A stretch of DNA of 64,000 nucleotides from Echinicola vietnamensis DSM 17526 (lineage in GTDB: Bacteria > Bacteroidota > Bacteroidia > Cytophagales > Cyclobacteriaceae): contig NC_019904.1 in NCBI RefSeq assembly GCF_000325705.1, forward strand, positions 1,930,001-1,994,000, read 5' to 3'. Below the pieces are notes generated by a model. That model had not been told where the DNA came from. It made no database searches and saw only the letters and a list, made by a program, of their open reading frames with translations. The position numbers and the translations under genes are program-made. Below are positions 8,915 through 19,018 of this stretch, in pieces (position 1 is the stretch's first letter; each line of letters starts with the position of its first letter).

Positions 8915-11662
8915 ATGAAATTACTAGCTCCTGTTTTCCTATTGCTTTCCCTATTGGCATGCCAACAGCCGGAAAAAATCACGATCCTCACTTCCGAAAA
9001 TGCTTCCAAAAGGGTCGTCTTTGGCGCAGAGAAACTCGCCGAAGCGCTGAAGACCTCGGATGTTTACGACTTGCAGCAGAGCAAGCTTGGGGCAACAACT
9101 CCCGAGGGCAAGATCATTGTCATCGGGGAACAGCATGACCCGGCTGTGCGCCAGTGGAAGGAGGGACATGCTTGGGATGCGTCCGAATTGGAAGTGGCGG
9201 GGAAAGAAGCTTTTCAGATCAGGAGTGCTGATGAAAACACGCTGTTGGTAGAAGGGGCGGACCCGTCCGGTGCACTTTATGGTGCCCTAGCGCTGGTGGA
9301 TCAGTTGAACGAAAGAGGAGCGATTGATTTTCACCAGCAACTGAGCGATGGGCCAGAAATGGTGCTTCGTGGGGCGTGCATTGGTCTTCAGAAGACCTCC
9401 TATTTGCCTGGCCGTGGGGTCTATGAGTATCCCTATACGCCCGAGAATTTCCCTTGGTTTTATGACAAGGACCTCTGGATAGATTATCTGGACATGCTGG
9501 TGGAAAACCGGATGAATTCCTTGTACCTGTGGAATGGCCATCCTTTTGCTTCCTTGGTGAAGCTGGAGGATTACCCTTTTGCTGTGGAAGTGGACGAAGA
9601 GACCTTCCAGAAGAACGAAGAAATGTTTCGGTTTATCACCGAGGAAGCCGATAAACGGGGTATTTGGGTGATCCAAATGTTTTATAACATCATCGTATCC
9701 AAACCTTTTGCGGAGCACTATGACATCAAAACCCAAGACCGCAACCGTCCAATCATCCCTTACATAGCCGATTATACCCAAAAGTCCATTGCGGCTTTTA
9801 TAGAAAAGTATCCGAATGTGGGCCTGTTGGTAGCACTGGGAGAGGCCATGTCTGGGGAGGAAAATGACGTGCAATGGTTTACCGAAACGATCATTCCCGG
9901 TGTAAAAGACGGGCTGAAGGCATTGGGCAGGACCGATGAGCCGCCGATTATTTTAAGGGCGCACGATACCAATGCTCCACTGGTCATGGAGAAAGCATTG
10001 CCGCACTATAAAAACCTTTACACTACCCATAAGTACAATGGTGAATCCCTCACCACCTATCAGCCAAGGGGGCCATGGACCGACATCCACAAAAGCTTGA
10101 GCTCCAAAGGCAACATCCATATTTCCAATGTACACATCCTGGCCAATTTGGAGCCTTTCCGCTATGGCTCACCGGATTTTATCCAGAAGAGCGTGCAGGC
10201 CATGCACGACGTCCACGGTGCCAATGCCCTTCATCTTTATCCGCAAGCCTCCTATTGGGACTGGCCTTATACGGCGGATAAAACTGTAAGTGGCGAGCGA
10301 CTGCTACAGATCGACCGGGATTGGATGTGGTACAAGGCTTGGGGACGCTATGCCTGGAATTGCCGGCGAGACCGAGCCGATGAAGTGGCTTATTGGAGTG
10401 AAGTGCTGGGAAAGGAATATGGTACCCATGAGGAGGCAGGCAGGCAAATCCTGACAGCTTATGAGGAAACCGGGGAAATAGCGCCAAAGCTTTTGCGGAA
10501 ATTTGGGATCACGGAAGGAAACCGTCAAACCCTCCTTTTGGGAATGTTTGGGAGCCAATTGGTCAATCCTTACAAATGGCGGGTATATCCGGGCTTTCAT
10601 TCTTCCTGTGGGCCACTGGGAGAAATCCTGATCGAATATGCTGAAAAAGAGCACAAGGGCATTCCACATGAAGGGGAGATTCCGCCGCAACTCATTGCGG
10701 AGGTGGTGGAGCACGGAAGAAAGGCTGTGGAAGCCATAGAGGCGGCGGCTCCAGCAGTGAAAGCGAATAAGGATGAGTTTCTCCGGCTGCAGAATGATGT
10801 GTACAGTTACCATTCCTTTGCCGAGTTTTTTTCGGAAAAGGTAAAAGCGGCCATGAAGGTGTTGGAGTTTAAGTATTCGGGTGATGTGGCAGACTTGGAA
10901 GCGGCCCTTCCACACTTGGAAAAAAGTGTCGTTCATTACCGCGAGTTGGTGGCATTGACCGAGGATGCCTACCACTATGCCAATAGCATGCAAACCTCCA
11001 TGCGTCGGATCCCGATTGGAGGAGATGAAGGCCAAAACAAACATTGGAAAGAATTACTTCCCCATTATGAAAAGGAGTTGGCCAGCTTCAAAAGGAATAT
11101 CGCACTGTTACAGGACACCAAAGATGGCCAGCGCCCAAAGGTTGAGGTGACGCCTTGGGAAGCCGTATCGGTGGACTTGGGACTGGAAGCAGCTCCCTTC
11201 ACGGTCAAAGAAGGCCAAAAGGTATTTACCGATGATCCGGGTAGGATCGCACAATTTGCTCCCGAGCTCCAGCAGCTGAAAGGCTGGATGCTCTCATCAG
11301 AAAAGCTGGATGACGAGGGGATCACCCTCACCTTTAGCAACGACCAGCCGATCAAACTGGTGTTGGGGTATTTTAACACCGGGGACAAGCACTTTCTGAC
11401 ACCGCCCACCTTGGAGACCAATGCCATGGGCAATATGCGTGGCGAAGCGGAAGTCCAGCTGGCCAATGCCCTTCAGATTGAAGGCTTGCCGCCGGTAAAC
11501 ATTCACACGTATGATTTTGAAGCCGGCGAAAATGAACTCACCCTACAGGACGGAAAAGTACTGTTTCTGGGGGCGGTAAAAGGTGATCAAGAAATCGTTT
11601 CCCGTGATGTAGGACTGATCGGGGATGCACAGAAAGTGGCGGTGGATTGGGTGTTTTATTAA
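8915..11662 (+). CDS. Large alpha-uronidase-like lipoprotein (GH67/GH115-type architecture)
   Basis: A lipoprotein signal (Cys16 in LLACQQ) is followed by an N-terminal alpha/beta domain like the alpha-glucuronidase N-domain (about 25-130), recognisable by SGALYGALALVDQL. A TIM barrel follows (about 145-480) with RGACIGLQK, NRMNSLYLWNGHPF, GIWVIQMFYN and ALHLYPQASYWDWPY, then a helical region and a C-terminal sandwich. This architecture is that of GH67/GH115-related proteins annotated in Bacteroidota as alpha-glucuronidase or alpha-galacturonidase. In this setting release of terminal uronic acid from pectin is the natural guess. Catalytic residues could not be assigned with confidence. The long AG-rich repeat after it suggests the transcript may end here. 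Confidence 0.55.
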   Translation: MKLLAPVFLLLSLLACQQPEKITILTSENASKRVVFGAEKLAEALKTSDVYDLQQSKLGATTPEGKIIVIGEQHDPAVRQWKEGHAWDASELEVAGKEAFQIRSADENTLLVEGADPSGALYGALALVDQLNERGAIDFHQQLSDGPEMVLRGACIGLQKTSYLPGRGVYEYPYTPENFPWFYDKDLWIDYLDMLVENRMNSLYLWNGHPFASLVKLEDYPFAVEVDEETFQKNEEMFRFITEEADKRGIWVIQMFYNIIVSKPFAEHYDIKTQDRNRPIIPYIADYTQKSIAAFIEKYPNVGLLVALGEAMSGEENDVQWFTETIIPGVKDGLKALGRTDEPPIILRAHDTNAPLVMEKALPHYKNLYTTHKYNGESLTTYQPRGPWTDIHKSLSSKGNIHISNVHILANLEPFRYGSPDFIQKSVQAMHDVHGANALHLYPQASYWDWPYTADKTVSGERLLQIDRDWMWYKAWGRYAWNCRRDRADEVAYWSEVLGKEYGTHEEAGRQILTAYEETGEIAPKLLRKFGITEGNRQTLLLGMFGSQLVNPYKWRVYPGFHSSCGPLGEILIEYAEKEHKGIPHEGEIPPQLIAEVVEHGRKAVEAIEAAAPAVKANKDEFLRLQNDVYSYHSFAEFFSEKVKAAMKVLEFKYSGDVADLEAALPHLEKSVVHYRELVALTEDAYHYANSMQTSMRRIPIGGDEGQNKHWKELLPHYEKELASFKRNIALLQDTKDGQRPKVEVTPWEAVSVDLGLEAAPFTVKEGQKVFTDDPGRIAQFAPELQQLKGWMLSSEKLDDEGITLTFSNDQPIKLVLGYFNTGDKHFLTPPTLETNAMGNMRGEAEVQLANALQIEGLPPVNIHTYDFEAGENELTLQDGKVLFLGAVKGDQEIVSRDVGLIGDAQKVAVDWVFY

Positions 11663-11680
11663 GATGCGAGAAACTAGTAT

Positions 11681-11729
11681 CAAGTATCAAGTAGTAAGAT
11701 TAGATGAAAGCGCCAAGAGGAAAGATGCT
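11681..11729. repeat. Heptanucleotide tandem repeat, 7 units
   Basis: Seven in-phase 7-bp units, the first two CAAGTAT and CAAGTAG, later ones degenerate (AGAGGAA, AGATGCT). It starts 19 bp after the upstream stop codon. Confidence 0.6.
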
Positions 11730-11762
11730 CAGTTCTCTGGTTCTTCAAGAATCTGGCTGTTA

Positions 11763-11806
11763 GGGATTTGTCATCCCGAACCTGCAATAAAGGGATTTGT
11801 AATCCC
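11763..11806. repeat. Paired 3-nt-loop hairpins
   Basis: The first hairpin (GGGAT / ATCCC, 11763-11777) is slightly decayed and the second (GGGATT TGT AATCCC, 11792-11806) is perfect. They are separated by a CTGCAATAA spacer that resembles the CTAGCAATAA spacer of the pairs at 60461 and 60668. Confidence 0.65.
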
Positions 11807-11823
11807 CAAAAAACAATCACAAG

Positions 11824-14800
11824 ATGAACACGATTAGCACATATATTTCCTTCTTTTTGCTCCTTTTTTGGAGTGCTATTGCTATAGGGAATGCCCAGGA
11901 AGTACGAAAGGAGCTTTCCTTGAACCACGGCTGGAAAACCATTGCCTCTGGTGCATTGCCTTTGGAAGAGAAGGGTTTCGAGAAACCAGCTTTTGACGAC
12001 TCCCAATGGCTACAAGTGGATGTGCCGCATAATTGGGACCAATACGAAGGCTTCCGAAGAATGAAGCACGGCAACCGCCACGGAGCGGCCTGGTACCGCA
12101 AGACCTTCAAGCCTGCGTCCACGGATGAAGGCAAGCGGCATTTCTTGTTTTTTGAAGGAGTGGGATCTTACGCTACGGTGTGGGTAAACGGCCAGCTGGT
12201 GGGCAAGCATGCAGGTGGCAGGACCACTTTCACCTTGGATATTACCGATGCCTTGGCTTTTGGAGCCGAAAACACCATTGCGGTGAAGGCTGACCATCCT
12301 GCATGGATAGCAGATTTGCCTTGGGTGTGTGGGGGATGTTCCGGTGAGTGGGGTTTTTCTGAAGGCTCCCAGCCCATGGGGATCTTTAGGCCGGTGACCT
12401 TGGTTGTGACTGATCCTGTTCGCATAGCACCTTTTGGGGTGCATATCTGGAATGATGAAGCCATATCCGAGAAATCTGCCAAACTGCATTTGACCACAGA
12501 ACTAAAGAATTACGGTAAAGCCCCAAAGGACATCACACTGGTCAACCGACTACTGGATGCAGATGGAAAGGAAATAGATCGGCAAGAGCGTCGACTTTCA
12601 TTGGCAGCAGGCCAATTGGACACCATTCCTCAGACCACTGCTACCATCGAACAGCCCAACCTTTGGTCTCCCGCAAACCCTTACCTCTACAGCATGGTCA
12701 CGGAAGTGTATGAAGGGGACCGTTTAATGGATAAAATAAGCACGCCCTATGGTATTCGTTGGATCAGTTGGCCAGCGGGGCGAAAGGATGGTGACCACCG
12801 GTTTTTTATCAATGGCAAGCCCTTGTTTGTCAATGGGATTTGCGAGTACGAGCACCTGATGGGCCAAAGCCACGCCTTCACCGATCAGCAGGTCATGTCC
12901 CGGGTGGAGCAGATGTTGGCAGCTGGTTTTAATGCGTTTAGAGATGCTCATCAGCCCCATAATTTTACCTACCATGAAGCCTGGGATCGCCATGGAATCC
13001 TTTTCTGGACCCAATTTTCGGCCCATATCTGGTACGATACCCCCGAGTTTAAGGCAAACTTCAAGAAATTGCTGCGCGACTGGGTGAAAGAGCGGCGCAA
13101 CAGCCCTTCAGTGGTTTTATGGGGATTGCAAAATGAAAGCACCATCCCGAAGGCCTTTGCGGAAGAATGCACTGCAATCATCCGGGAAATGGATCCCACC
13201 ACTTCTTCCCAACGGCTGGTGACCACCTGCAATGGCGGCGAAGGGACAGATTGGAATGTAATCCAAAACTGGTCCGGTACTTATGGCGGTGAACCAGAGC
13301 AGTACGGCGAAGAGCTAAGTGAGCAAATTCTGAATGGAGAATATGGGGCTTGGCGTACGTTGGATTTGCATACAACCGGGCCATTTGACCAGAAAGGAGC
13401 CTATAGTGAGGATCGTTTTTACCAACTTATGCAAATCAAAGTCCGAGAGGCGGAACAACATAAAGACAGTTTGGCCGGACAATTCCATTGGCTATTCAAT
13501 TCCCATGAGAACCCCGGGAGAATCCAGAATGGAGAAGCCTTCCGTGACATCGACCGTGTGGGACCGGTAAACTATAAAGGGCTGGTAACGCCTTGGGAAG
13601 AACCCACAGATGCGTATTACATGTATCGGTCGGAATATGCCCCTGAAACCAGCGAGCCCATGGTGTACCTTGTGAGCCATACTTGGCCAGACCGCTGGAT
13701 CGAGCCGGGAATCAAGGACAGCGTAGTGGTATTTTCCAATTGCGAAGAAGTAGAATTGTTCAATAGCGTTAATGGCCATTCCCTTGGCAAAAAAGTAAAT
13801 CCAGGCTTGGGGAGCAATTTCCAATGGGATGATGTGGATATCCGCTATAACGTCCTGAAAGCAGTGGGCTATCGCGATGGAGAAGTTGTGGCAGAGGATA
13901 TGATCTTGCTGCACCATTTGCCGGAAGCGCCTGACTTTGACCAATTGGTAGACCAGACCGATATGCTGAAGTCAGCCCCCGGGTACCATTACCTGTATCG
14001 TGTAAATGCAGGAGGACCGGCCTATACGGACCAGCATGGACAATTCTGGCATGCTGATGTACAGCGCAAAGATAAAAATAGCTGGGGGTCGTTATCATGG
14101 ACGGATGATTTTGAGGATTTGCCGGCTTATTATGCCAGTCAGCGAAGGACCTTTGATCCTATCGGAGGTGTGGCAGACTGGGGACTGCTCCAGACATTCC
14201 GATATGGCAAACACAAGTTGCGGTATGCATTTCCATTACCAGATGGCGAGTATTTGGTCGAGCTCTATTTTGTCGAGCCTTGGTACGGTACCGGAGGGAG
14301 CTTGGAAGCAGCAGGTTGGCGTGATTTTGATGTAGCCATCAGTGGCGATACGGTGTTGCGGAATGTGGATATTTGGCAGTTGGAGGGGCATGATCAAGCC
14401 ATGAAGAAGGTGGTGAAGGGAAGTGCAAAGGATGGTTTATTGACCGTTAGCTTTCCCAAAATCACGGCCGGCCAAGCGGTGATTTCCGCCATTGCCATTG
14501 CCACTAAGGAAGGCGGCATCCACCCGGCACCTCCATCCCCGAAGACCATCACCAACTTCCAATCAAGCCAAAAAGGGGCGAGTGTACAGTCGTGGCTGGA
14601 TACCGGCCAGCCTCAATATGCCGACAAGGAGATTGCTTTTAGCCAATTGCCTTACAATTTGTATGGTGCTGATTGGGTGAGGTTTCCCACGGATGCCCAA
14701 AGCGTTTCAGGTACCTTCCAAGCGTTGGAAAGTGCTACGTTATACGTGCTCATGGACAGTGCCGTGACAGTGCTGCCTGATTGGATGGCGGGATTTGAAC

Positions 14801-15357
14801 GGACAGATCAGCTAGCTGCTAATGGCCAAGGAACGCACTTCCACGTGTACGAAAAAGCATTGAAAAGCGGAGAGGAGGTTGATTTTGGAGAAAATGGAGC
14901 GGTATCGGAAGGCGAAGCATCCATGTACACCTTGGTGCTGGTGCCAGCATATGAGATGGGAGATGGAGAGGAGCAGCGTCCGGTGGAGGCACTGGAAGCA
15001 GAATCGGCCCAAGTCGACGGAAGTTTTACCACTGGAAACTTTAAGAAAAGTGACTATATCGCCTTTGAAAAAGACAATAGCTTCTCCTGGGAGGTTAATC
15101 CAGGGTTGGCAGGGACTTTTTTGATTCGATTTAGGTACATGAACAATGGCGATGATCCGAAAAAGGTGCGACTGCGCATTACGGCGGCCAATGGGGTGGT
15201 CATGCGGGATGATGTGATCGCATTTCCTGTGGCAGATGTCAAATGGAAAATCCTGAACACCACTTCCGGCGGGCAGCTGAATGCCGGCAAATATACCATT
15301 ACCCTTTCTGGAGAAGGACTTGACGGCTTATGGTTGGACCGGGTGGAATTTCAATAA
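11824..15357 (+). CDS. GH2 enzyme with malectin-like and C-terminal binding domains
   Basis: Retaining exo-glycosidase of the beta-galactosidase/beta-glucuronidase family, exported by a signal peptide ending near NAQE (residue 25). The GH2 sugar-binding, Ig-like and TIM-barrel domains span about 27-650. The acid/base is Glu438 in LQNEST and the nucleophile Glu506 in NGEYGAW. A DUF4982-like sandwich follows, then a malectin-type domain that starts at RVNAGGPAYTD (about 728), and a C-terminal domain (about 1060-1177, beginning EALEAESAQ) that looks like a CBM6/35-type sandwich. At 1177 residues it is far longer than a minimal GH2. Natural substrate is probably a beta-galactoside or beta-glucuronide in rhamnogalacturonan side chains. 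The gap to the next GH2 is only 99 bp, so they may be co-transcribed. Confidence 0.85.
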   Translation: MNTISTYISFFLLLFWSAIAIGNAQEVRKELSLNHGWKTIASGALPLEEKGFEKPAFDDSQWLQVDVPHNWDQYEGFRRMKHGNRHGAAWYRKTFKPASTDEGKRHFLFFEGVGSYATVWVNGQLVGKHAGGRTTFTLDITDALAFGAENTIAVKADHPAWIADLPWVCGGCSGEWGFSEGSQPMGIFRPVTLVVTDPVRIAPFGVHIWNDEAISEKSAKLHLTTELKNYGKAPKDITLVNRLLDADGKEIDRQERRLSLAAGQLDTIPQTTATIEQPNLWSPANPYLYSMVTEVYEGDRLMDKISTPYGIRWISWPAGRKDGDHRFFINGKPLFVNGICEYEHLMGQSHAFTDQQVMSRVEQMLAAGFNAFRDAHQPHNFTYHEAWDRHGILFWTQFSAHIWYDTPEFKANFKKLLRDWVKERRNSPSVVLWGLQNESTIPKAFAEECTAIIREMDPTTSSQRLVTTCNGGEGTDWNVIQNWSGTYGGEPEQYGEELSEQILNGEYGAWRTLDLHTTGPFDQKGAYSEDRFYQLMQIKVREAEQHKDSLAGQFHWLFNSHENPGRIQNGEAFRDIDRVGPVNYKGLVTPWEEPTDAYYMYRSEYAPETSEPMVYLVSHTWPDRWIEPGIKDSVVVFSNCEEVELFNSVNGHSLGKKVNPGLGSNFQWDDVDIRYNVLKAVGYRDGEVVAEDMILLHHLPEAPDFDQLVDQTDMLKSAPGYHYLYRVNAGGPAYTDQHGQFWHADVQRKDKNSWGSLSWTDDFEDLPAYYASQRRTFDPIGGVADWGLLQTFRYGKHKLRYAFPLPDGEYLVELYFVEPWYGTGGSLEAAGWRDFDVAISGDTVLRNVDIWQLEGHDQAMKKVVKGSAKDGLLTVSFPKITAGQAVISAIAIATKEGGIHPAPPSPKTITNFQSSQKGASVQSWLDTGQPQYADKEIAFSQLPYNLYGADWVRFPTDAQSVSGTFQALESATLYVLMDSAVTVLPDWMAGFERTDQLAANGQGTHFHVYEKALKSGEEVDFGENGAVSEGEASMYTLVLVPAYEMGDGEEQRPVEALEAESAQVDGSFTTGNFKKSDYIAFEKDNSFSWEVNPGLAGTFLIRFRYMNNGDDPKKVRLRITAANGVVMRDDVIAFPVADVKWKILNTTSGGQLNAGKYTITLSGEGLDGLWLDRVEFQ

Positions 15358-15456
15358 AATGAAATGAATAACGAGCAAAACCTTAAAAAAATGCAGTGAG
15401 TGTCCTATTTTACCTATAACTTTAATGGGACGGTTAAAGGCCAAATAATAAATACC

Positions 15457-17886
15457 ATGCAAAAATTCCTGAGTTTTATCCTTGTGTTTTCCCTGGCAGT
15501 GGTCAGTTGGAATTGTGCTTCTTCTGAAGACAAGGAAAGGCAAGTCATTGACTTTAATTATGGTTGGCGCTTTCAGTTGGGAGACCATCCCAATGCGATC
15601 AGTGAGGACTTTGATGTGTCCAATTGGCGGGAACTGAACCTTCCGCATGATTGGAGCATCGAAGGGGATTTCAGTGAAGATCACCCGACCAAGCCAGAAG
15701 GGGGAGCCCTGCCAGCAGGAATCGGGTGGTACAGGAAGGCCTTTAAGTTGCCCACTGAAGCAAAGGAGCAAAGCATTTGGATTGAGTTTGACGGGGTGTA
15801 TCGCAATGGAGAGGTCTGGATCAATGGTCACCGCCTAGGAAAACGGCCAAACGGTTACAGTTCTTTCAAGTATGACCTAGGGGAACATTTGAATTATGGC
15901 GACAAGGTAAATGTTTTGGCCGTGCGTGTGGACAATTCCGAACAGCCCAACTCCCGTTGGTATACTGGCTCGGGAATTTACCGAAATGTGCGCCTTATCC
16001 GCACCGGAAAAGTTCATGTGGAGCATTGGGGAACCTATGTCACCACGCCGGAAATCACGGATTCTTCTGCTGTGGTAAACTTAGAAGTAATGGTCAAGAA
16101 TGACGGCTTCAATGAGCGGAAGTTAACGGTGCGATCGACCATTTTGGATGCAGATGGTGAAGCGGTCACGGAGGAGGAGCAACCGTTGGTACTCGGCAAA
16201 GGTGAAAGTACTGACGTCACCCAGCGTTTTACCGTACCTTCACCCAAACTATGGTCCACTGACGAGCCTTATTTGTATCAGGTGGTGACACAGGTATATG
16301 CAGGGATGCAATTAATGGATGACTATGTGACCCCCCTGGGGATTCGGTATTTTAATTTTGATGCCCAAAAAGGTTTTTCCCTTAACGGGAAGCGGATGAA
16401 GATCTTGGGCGTTTGTAATCACCATGACCTGGGTGCCTTGGGAGCAGCAGTCAATAAACGGGCGATTGAGCGGCGACTGGAAATCCTGAAGGAAATGGGC
16501 GTCAATGCCATCAGGACCGCGCACAATCCCCCAGCACCAGAGCTGTTGCAGCTATGTGATGAGATGGGCTTCATCGTACAGGACGAGGCTTTTGACGTGT
16601 GGAAAAAGAAAAAAGTGGATGCCGATAGTCATTTGTTTTGGGACCAATGGCACCGCAGGGATTTGGAGGATTTGATCTTGCGGGATAGAAACCATCCGTC
16701 CATCATGATGTGGAGCATTGGCAATGAGATCCGAGAGCAGTTTGACAGCACGGGCATCAGCATTACCAAGGAACTGGTAAGGATCGTAAAAGAACTGGAT
16801 ACGACGCGGGTGGTGACCTGTGCGTTGACCGAGAATATTCCCTCAAAGAACTTTATTTATCAATCAAAAGCACTGGACTTGCTGGGCTTTAATTACAAGC
16901 ACAAAGACCATAAAAACTTTCCAAAATGGTATCCCGGGGAAAAGCTGATTGCCACGGAAAACATGTCTGCGTTGGCGACCCGTGGACATTATGACTTGCC
17001 ATCGGATACCATCATGCGGTGGCCTCAGGCCCATGACAAGCCTTTGGAAACAGGAAATGAAGATTTGACCGTTTCGGCCTATGACCAAGTTTCGGCCTAT
17101 TGGGGCAGTACGCATGAAGAGACCTGGAAATCCATCAAGGACCAAGATTTTATGGCTGGATTGTTTGTTTGGACAGGCTTTGATTACTTGGGCGAGCCAA
17201 TTCCTTACCCTTATCCAGCAAGGAGTTCCTATTTCGGTATCGTGGATTTGGCAGGATTTCCCAAGGATGCCTACTACATGTATCAAAGTGAATGGACAGC
17301 TGATACGGTGCTGCACGTATTTCCGCATTGGAACTGGGAAGCTGGCCAAGAGGTGGACGTATGGGCTTATTATAACCAAGCCGATGAAGTGGAATTGTTC
17401 CTGAACGGAGAATCGTTAGGAATCAAGCAAAAAGAGGGGGACGACCTGCATGTCATGTGGCGTACTCCTTTTGAGCCGGGAACGCTGAAGGCGGTAGCCC
17501 GTAAGGACGGGAAGAAAGTGGCAGAGAAGAAGGTGACTACTGCAGGTGATGCCCAAAAAGTAACCCTTTCACCCGATCGGAAAACCATCAAAGCGGATGG
17601 AAAGGACCTTTCGTTTATCACGGTGAGCATTTGCGATATGGACGGAAATATCGTGCCCAATGCAGATAATATGGTCAATTTTGAAATTCAGGGAGAGGGG
17701 AAGATTATGGGGGTAGACAATGGCTATCAGGCCAGCTTGGAACCGTTTAAGGCAAATTATCGCAAAGCTTTTAAAGGAAAGTGCTTGTTGATCGTCCAGT
17801 CCGCCAGAGAGGCAGGCGAGATTTCCATTCGGGCCACTTCAGAGCATCTCCAGCCAGGGGAGATTGTCTTGGAGACGGTGGATTGA
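15457..17886 (+). CDS. GH2 beta-galactosidase lipoprotein
   Basis: The ATG at 15457 is chosen over a GTG at 15400 because it starts a lipoprotein signal (Cys20 in SWNCASS). The GH2 core is complete: ELNLPHDWSIEGDF, WINGHRLGKRPNG, the acid/base Glu424 in SIGNEIREQ and the nucleophile Glu501 in IATENMSA. This matches the Bacteroidota beta-galactosidase subgroup with DUF4982 plus a C-terminal Ig-like domain (about 640-809, with GTLKAVARKDG). It probably trims beta-1,4-galactan or arabinogalactan side chains at the cell surface or in the periplasm. Length is normal for that subgroup. Confidence 0.87.
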   Translation: MQKFLSFILVFSLAVVSWNCASSEDKERQVIDFNYGWRFQLGDHPNAISEDFDVSNWRELNLPHDWSIEGDFSEDHPTKPEGGALPAGIGWYRKAFKLPTEAKEQSIWIEFDGVYRNGEVWINGHRLGKRPNGYSSFKYDLGEHLNYGDKVNVLAVRVDNSEQPNSRWYTGSGIYRNVRLIRTGKVHVEHWGTYVTTPEITDSSAVVNLEVMVKNDGFNERKLTVRSTILDADGEAVTEEEQPLVLGKGESTDVTQRFTVPSPKLWSTDEPYLYQVVTQVYAGMQLMDDYVTPLGIRYFNFDAQKGFSLNGKRMKILGVCNHHDLGALGAAVNKRAIERRLEILKEMGVNAIRTAHNPPAPELLQLCDEMGFIVQDEAFDVWKKKKVDADSHLFWDQWHRRDLEDLILRDRNHPSIMMWSIGNEIREQFDSTGISITKELVRIVKELDTTRVVTCALTENIPSKNFIYQSKALDLLGFNYKHKDHKNFPKWYPGEKLIATENMSALATRGHYDLPSDTIMRWPQAHDKPLETGNEDLTVSAYDQVSAYWGSTHEETWKSIKDQDFMAGLFVWTGFDYLGEPIPYPYPARSSYFGIVDLAGFPKDAYYMYQSEWTADTVLHVFPHWNWEAGQEVDVWAYYNQADEVELFLNGESLGIKQKEGDDLHVMWRTPFEPGTLKAVARKDGKKVAEKKVTTAGDAQKVTLSPDRKTIKADGKDLSFITVSICDMDGNIVPNADNMVNFEIQGEGKIMGVDNGYQASLEPFKANYRKAFKGKCLLIVQSAREAGEISIRATSEHLQPGEIVLETVD

Positions 17887-18376
17887 TGGAGAAGCGTAAA
17901 GGTGTGTGTTAAAGTTGGAAATTTTCTTCCATTAAGGATTTCGGATCAAGCAATATTTTTGGGGGGATGATTTTCGACATGTTCTTATGAAAGAAAATTG
18001 CACACCGCTAATACGGAAAAAGTTGAATGGGGTAATTTACCATGGGCTTCACCCATGGCTATGAATGTGCCGTGGGGCTAACTTTCGAGTTTACATCATA
18101 CACCATACCTCGGATTTGCAACGCCTTAAGCATCCTAGCTGTGTTTATCAGCGTTCATCCGTGGCCAAATAGCAACCAAAGGTGGCGAAGAACATATTTA
18201 CCCATCGAAATAGGCTACCCCCCCCCATCTTTTCTGCTTGATCCAGGATTCATTGGGGTCTGAGCAGGGAAATCGCTTTAAACTATTAGTAGAAAGATGT
18301 CAGCCTGAGCGCTTGCCTAAATTAAATAACTTCATCGGGTTAAAAGCCATTTCCTTGGGCGTATGAGCTAATGTTT
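17887..18376. other. 490-bp convergent intergenic region
   Basis: It lies between the + strand GH2 and the - strand DUF998 gene. Contents are a perfect 7-bp-arm palindrome at 18040-18058 (CCATGGG / CCCATGG) and a diverged copy of a dispersed repeat at 18128-18217 that matches 25055-25143. A reading frame at 18042-18263 is not convincing. No clear bidirectional terminator was found. Confidence 0.5.
18128..18217. repeat. Dispersed degenerate repeat, copy 1
   Basis: About 90 bp aligning with 25055-25143 from AAGCATCCTA through TTTATCAG and GTTCATCC to ATAGGCTA. The two copies look roughly three-quarters identical by eye, with small indels. Confidence 0.6.
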
Positions 18377-19018
18377 TTATTTACCCGTGGTGTTCCTTTC
18401 AGCAGTGTCATTGGCTCTCGATGCTGTTAAAAGACCTATAGAAGTGATGGTGGTCCAGCCAAAGACCAAACCAAAAACCAACCGGTGGGTAAGGGGCATG
18501 GACCATAGGCCTGCCACATAGCCTATCATGGAAGCCAAAAGCAATAAGGCTATGGTATTGGCCCGATGTCGAATGGTCTTTTTAATGGATGTGTTAAAGC
18601 CTATTCGGGATAATGCTGTTAACCAAGCGGCTAAACCTATGCAAATGGCAAGGATATGAGCTTTGGAAACAGCGCTATTGACCAATTCCATATCCATTGG
18701 TATGGCGGTAAACGCATATCCTACTCCAAACAGGGATAGGCAAAACGCCACAATTTTATCCTTTAACAGAAGGCCATACATGAACCCAAAGCCTACTAAC
18801 CCGATCCCGACCAAGGCAAACCCACAAATATTCCAACCTAAAGCGAAGGGAGCCCCTTTGGCACCCAGGGTGCTGATATAGTCCTTAAAAAAACTAAAGT
18901 CGTTGTTTAAATTTCCAAAGATCAATAGTGCTGTGAGCAGAAGTAGCACGGTAGCCAAGCCAATAATTCCCGTGATTTTTATGCTATTTCCTTTTTTAAA
19001 GGCATTAGGGAGACTCAT
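18377..19018 (-). CDS. DUF998-like integral membrane protein
   Basis: The ATG at 19018 is preferred (MSLPNAFKKGN); an in-frame start 90 bp further out would lie deep in the regulator gene. About six hydrophobic segments are visible, for example IIGLATVLLLLTALLIF and WNICGFALVGIGLVGFGF, and the FFKDYISTLGA segment is typical of DUF998 (PF06197) proteins. Function is unknown. Its start overlaps the end of the AraC-family gene by 14 bp, so the two are probably translationally coupled. It may be a membrane partner or target of that regulator. Confidence 0.7.
   Translation of the reverse strand: MSLPNAFKKGNSIKITGIIGLATVLLLLTALLIFGNLNNDFSFFKDYISTLGAKGAPFALGWNICGFALVGIGLVGFGFMYGLLLKDKIVAFCLSLFGVGYAFTAIPMDMELVNSAVSKAHILAICIGLAAWLTALSRIGFNTSIKKTIRHRANTIALLLLASMIGYVAGLWSMPLTHRLVFGLVFGWTTITSIGLLTASRANDTAERNTTGK

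Noticed and set aside
18042..18263. 73-codon frame in the 490-bp convergent gap
   Set aside because: It covers a palindrome and a dispersed repeat, with no similarity to known proteins.
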